The notes under the pieces were generated by a model. The model was not told where the DNA came from, did not search any database, and was given only the letters and a program-made list of their open reading frames with translations. A stretch of DNA of 64,000 nucleotides from Pseudomonas prosekii (GTDB taxonomy: Bacteria > Pseudomonadota > Gammaproteobacteria > Pseudomonadales > Pseudomonadaceae): positions 868,001 to 932,000 of the forward strand of contig NZ_LT629762.1 in assembly GCF_900105155.1 (NCBI RefSeq), in the 5' to 3' direction. Shown piece after piece: positions 61,136-64,000 of the stretch (position 1 is the first letter of the stretch; every line of letters begins with the position of its first letter). Made by a program: the position numbers and the translations under genes.

Positions 61136-62036
61136 AGAATTCGGCTCCGACACAGAGAATCAGCAGCCATAACCATACGCCGCGCTGGACCAATTGCCAG
61201 CCACGGTCGATGGAGTCGGCGTCCGCTGGCGGGCCTTCGCCGAGCTGTGGACGCTGGTGCAGTTCACCGTGATAAATCGCCGCCCCGCCCAACTCGACGC
61301 CCAACGCACCGGCACCGGCGGCCATCACGGGTCCGGCATTCGGGCTGTCCCAGGTCGGGCCCTGGTTGCGCCAGCATTTCAGCGCGAGTCGGGTTTTGCC
61401 CAGCAGCGCGTAGGTCAACGCCACCAGACGTGCAGGAATGTAGTTGAGCACGTCGTCGATTTTCGCCGCGGCCCAGCCGAAGCGTTCAAAGCGTTCGTTG
61501 CGATAACCCCACATCGCGTCGAGCGTGTTGCTCAAACGATAGAGAACCACGCCCGGCGCGCCGGCCACGGCAAACCAGAACAGTGCAGCGAATACCGCGT
61601 CGCTGCCGTTTTCCAGCACCGATTCGGTGGCGGCGCGGGCGACTGCGGTTTTGTCCAGTTCGCTGGTCTGGCGGCTGACCAGATAGCCGACGCGTTTGCG
61701 CGCTTCTTCAAGATCATCGCTGCGCAAGGCCTTGGCCACCGGCTCGACATGTTCGCCGAGGCTGCGCATGCCCAGCGCGCAATACAGCGCCAGAATTTCC
61801 ACCAGCCAACCGACGTAAGGCGCCCAGGACAGCGCGGTGGCGAGCAAGGTCAGCGGCACTACCGCGATCACCCACGCGGTGACGCCGTGACTGCGCCAAC
61901 CGCGCCCGGCGGAGTTGAAACGTTGCTCGATGCGATCGGCAAAGCCGCCGAACGCCACCAGCGGATGCCAGCGTTTCGGTTCACCGAGCAGCGCATCCAG
62001 CGCAACCGCAGCGACACTCAACAACGCCACACTCAT
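61128..62036 (-). CDS. cbiB: Adenosylcobinamide-phosphate synthase
   Basis: The 302-aa membrane protein attaches the aminopropanol linker to adenosylcobyric acid (called CobD in P. aeruginosa). Conserved segments are [17 protein letters not shown] (about residues 14-30), [31 protein letters not shown] (about 136-155) and [22 protein letters not shown]. The ATG at 62036 overlaps the bluB stop as ATGA; a longer frame to 62051 would overlap bluB more. Confidence 0.96.
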   Translation of the reverse strand: MSVALLSVAAVALDALLGEPKRWHPLVAFGGFADRIEQRFNSAGRGWRSHGVTAWVIAVVPLTLLATALSWAPYVGWLVEILALYCALGMRSLGEHVEPVAKALRSDDLEEARKRVGYLVSRQTSELDKTAVARAATESVLENGSDAVFAALFWFAVAGAPGVVLYRLSNTLDAMWGYRNERFERFGWAAAKIDDVLNYIPARLVALTYALLGKTRLALKCWRNQGPTWDSPNAGPVMAAGAGALGVELGGAAIYHGELHQRPQLGEGPPADADSIDRGWQLVQRGVWLWLLILCVGAEFYA

Positions 62037-62683
62037 TGCCTCACTCCCCAAAAATTTTCGTACAGCAGTTCATTCAGCGGACGCGCCTGCGCCCAGCCTT
62101 CGAGCACCAGCATCGGCGCCGGGTAAAATTCCTTGACCGGGCCGAGGCAGAGGATCGCCAGCGGCTTGGCGCCGGCCGGCAAACCGAGCAGGTCGGCCAG
62201 GGCTTGCGGCTCGAACAACGACACCCAGCCCATGCCGAGGCCTTCGGCACGGGCCGCCAGCCAAAGGTTTTGAATTGCGCAGGACAACGACGCCATGTCC
62301 ATCTCCGGCAAGGTGCGCCGACCGAAGATGTGCCGTTCGCGGTCGTCCATCAGCGCGGCGACCAACACTTCGGCACAGTCGTTGATGCCTTCGACTTTGA
62401 GTTTCATGAATTCGTCGCTGCGTTCGCCGAGGGCTTCGGCGGTGCGCACGCGTTCTTCTTCCACCACTTGCTGGATCTGCCCGCGCAGGGCTCGGTCGCT
62501 GATACGGATGAAGCGCCACGGTTGCATCAGGCCGACGCTGGGGGCCTGATGCGCGGCTTCGAGCAGGCGTCGGAGCAAGGTCGGCTCGACGCTGCCGCCG
62601 CTGAAGTGGCGCATGTCGCGACGCTCGGCGATGGCTCGGTAGACCGCTGCGCGCTCGGCTTCGGAAAATGCGGTGTCGGTCAT
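62033..62683 (-). CDS. bluB: 5,6-dimethylbenzimidazole synthase
   Basis: The 216-aa nitroreductase-fold enzyme cuts reduced flavin mononucleotide with oxygen to make 5,6-dimethylbenzimidazole, the lower base of cobalamin. The N-terminus contains [20 protein letters not shown], and [15 protein letters not shown] with [10 protein letters not shown] are BluB-type stretches. Its start codon overlaps the cobB stop as ATGA. The usual Shine-Dalgarno region upstream has been replaced by a REPIN, so translation may depend on coupling to cobB. Confidence 0.95.
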   Translation of the reverse strand: MTDTAFSEAERAAVYRAIAERRDMRHFSGGSVEPTLLRRLLEAAHQAPSVGLMQPWRFIRISDRALRGQIQQVVEEERVRTAEALGERSDEFMKLKVEGINDCAEVLVAALMDDRERHIFGRRTLPEMDMASLSCAIQNLWLAARAEGLGMGWVSLFEPQALADLLGLPAGAKPLAILCLGPVKEFYPAPMLVLEGWAQARPLNELLYENFWGVRQ

Positions 62684-64000
62684 GGCCGCTTCGCGAGCAG
62701 GCTCGCTCCTACAGGGGTCCGCGTTTCTTCAGGTAATACAGTTTCACCTGTGGGAGCGAGCTTGCTCGCGATGGCGGCATCCGATTCAGGCAAAAACAGT
62801 GCGGCGATCGCTTGCGGATTCGACGGGAAATAAAAGTGCACATACGACGCCGTCATCCGCCCCTGACGGTAAACCGCCTCCGCCCCACGCCCACCATTCG
62901 GGCTCAAACCTCGGGCAATCGGCTCCAGCTCAGTGCTGGTCAACGAGTGGTGATAGGTATGCCCGCGCAATAAACCTTCGGGCAATTCGACCGCTTGCAA
63001 CGCCAGCGCCGCCAAGCGCTTTTGCATCACCGCAGCACCGGTCAGCAAACCGACCAGTTCGGCGCGTGTGCCATCGACATCGGTCAACGAATCGAGCAGA
63101 TAAAGCATGCCGCCACATTCCGCGAGCAGCGGTTTGCCAGCGGCGTGATGCGCGCGGATGGCGTTGAGCATCGAAGTGTTTTGCGCCAGCGCGACGTGGT
63201 GCAGTTCCGGGTAACCGCCCGGCAGATAAAGGCTGTCTGCTTCGGGCAACTGGCTGTCGCGGATGGGCGAGAAGAACAGCAATTCGGCGCCCATCGCTCG
63301 CAGCAAATCGAGGCTGGCGCCGTAGGTGAAGGCGAACGCTTCGTCGCGCGCCACGGCAATGCGCACGCCGGCGAGCAGCGGCTCGGCTTCGAGCACATCC
63401 GGGGTAGCGAATTCGACTGCCGGTGGCAGCGCTACCTCGCAACTGCTGGCGAGCGCATCGGCGGCGGCGTCGAGGCGCAGGTCGAGGTCGTTGAGCTCGC
63501 TGGCCTGGACCAGTCCGAGGTGACGGCTCGGCAGTTCGATCCCGGTTTCGCGCGACAACGCGCCGTACCAGCGCAGGCCTTCGGTGAGGCTGCCTTCGAG
63601 CAATTGCGCGTGACGCAAGGTGCCGACACGATTGGCCAAAACGCCAGCAAACGGCAAGTCTGGTTGATAGCGCGCCAGGCCCAATGCCAAGGCGCCAAAG
63701 GTCTGGGCCATGGCGGTGCCGTCGATCACGCCGAGCACCGGCACCCCGAAGTGCCGCGCCAGGTCAGCACTGGACGGCGTGCCGTCGAACAGGCCCATGA
63801 CGCCTTCGATCAGGATCAGATCGGCTTCGCCGGCGGCTTCCCACAACAGTCGACGGCTTTCCTGCTCGCCGACCATCCACATGTCCAATTGATAGACCGG
63901 CGCACCGCTGGCGCGCTCGAGAATCATCGGGTCGAGAAAGTCCGGGCCGCATTTGAACACGCGCACCTTGCGCCCCTGATTGCGATGCAAGCGGGCCAAC
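62680..64000 (-). CDS. cobB: Cobyrinic acid a,c-diamide synthase (N-terminus outside window)
   Basis: The enzyme amidates the a and c side chains of (hydrogeno)cobyrinic acid with ATP and glutamine. In the window lie the end of the ATP-binding domain (RVFKCGPDFLDPMILERASG, then LIEGVMGLFDGTPSSADLARHFG) and the glutaminase domain with Cys in LAECGGMLYLLDSL and TYHHS. About 25 N-terminal residues and the start lie beyond 64000; the TTG at the edge is internal. Unusually, the last roughly 30 codons are made by a REPIN (PTGETVLPEETRTPVGASLL), an extension not expected in the family. Confidence 0.95.
   Translation of the reverse strand, partial: LARLHRNQGRKVRVFKCGPDFLDPMILERASGAPVYQLDMWMVGEQESRRLLWEAAGEADLILIEGVMGLFDGTPSSADLARHFGVPVLGVIDGTAMAQTFGALALGLARYQPDLPFAGVLANRVGTLRHAQLLEGSLTEGLRWYGALSRETGIELPSRHLGLVQASELNDLDLRLDAAADALASSCEVALPPAVEFATPDVLEAEPLLAGVRIAVARDEAFAFTYGASLDLLRAMGAELLFFSPIRDSQLPEADSLYLPGGYPELHHVALAQNTSMLNAIRAHHAAGKPLLAECGGMLYLLDSLTDVDGTRAELVGLLTGAAVMQKRLAALALQAVELPEGLLRGHTYHHSLTSTELEPIARGLSPNGGRGAEAVYRQGRMTASYVHFYFPSNPQAIAALFLPESDAAIASKLAPTGETVLPEETRTPVGASLLAKRP
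62689..62776. repeat. REPIN, type I, lying inside the cobB reading frame
   Basis: Inverted REPs (GCGAGCAGGCTCGCTCCTAC and GTGGGAGCGAGCTTGCTCGC) start 5 bp upstream of the bluB start and encode the C-terminal tail of CobB in an uninterrupted frame. Confidence 0.92.

Noticed and set aside
62680..64000. A cobalamin riboswitch expected for the cob operon
   Set aside because: The operon enters from beyond the right edge, and none of the in-window leaders or intergenic gaps shows a B12-box-like sequence.

Overview
The window looks like chromosomal DNA from a Pseudomonas of the fluorescens group. The evidence is GC-rich coding, many REP/REPIN palindromes of the 'GTAGGAGCGAGGCTTGCCCGCG' kind, and a gene order that I recall closely matching P. 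aeruginosa. The block from the LpxL-family acyltransferase through minCDE, rluA, apeB, the ABC operon, prc, the EAL/GGDEF gene, FKBP, rdgC and the SSF-kinase resembles PA3242-PA3271. The block fadL-gpx-MFS-marR-cob resembles PA1288-PA1272. The species cannot be fixed from the sequence alone.

Layout. 0-10.5 kb: a patatin-like lipase (cut by the window edge), a lipid A-type acyltransferase, the minCDE division-site operon, rluA, apeB, a small membrane protein, a YbiO-like mechanosensitive channel and an exported M20 amidohydrolase. 10.6-17.1 kb: a GntR/UTRA regulator divergent from a six-gene uptake operon (binding protein, cytoplasmic alkaline-phosphatase-superfamily enzyme, two permeases, ATPase, HAD phosphatase), probably for a phosphorus-containing small molecule. 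17.1-18.8 kb: a 106-bp tandem REPIN array whose fourth unit is split by an intact IS3-family element inserted at the loop of a REP palindrome. 18.8-25.6 kb: quinone oxidoreductase, prc protease, an EAL-CBS-GGDEF protein, a second IS3-family element, and an AT-richer truncated orphan gene followed by a relic IS end.

25.7-36.5 kb: methyltransferase, chrA, an XRE/unknown/Sel1 mini-operon, a YkvA-family protein, an FKBP lipoprotein, a membrane diheme cytochrome c paired with a catalase-like protein, two copies of a tRNA-Asp/tRNA-Val pair, and rdgC. 36.6-47.4 kb: a BASS transporter, sugE/gdx behind a guanidine-II riboswitch, an MFS-acyltransferase fusion, a TDT transporter, a cupin, an MFS exporter divergent from a TetR regulator with a long perfect inverted repeat between them, and a CbrA-like SSF-histidine kinase-receiver protein. 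47.5-53.6 kb: rmuC, a Sel1 protein, a 1-kb region without a recognised gene, two small hypothetical proteins, a FadL-family porin and a periplasmic glutathione peroxidase. 53.6-64 kb: an MFS transporter with a MarR regulator and two matching operators, then the late aerobic cobalamin operon cobB-bluB-cbiB-cobD-cobQ-cobU-cobT-cobC-cobS, transcribed leftward with overlapping genes and entering from beyond the right edge.

Most of the window is core genome. The accessory or unusual parts are the IS/REPIN array, the truncated orphan beside the second IS, the REPIN that forms the 3' end of cobB, and several candidate regulatory structures (guanidine-II riboswitch, RBS-occluding hairpin, twin MarR boxes, terminator abutting the EAL gene).
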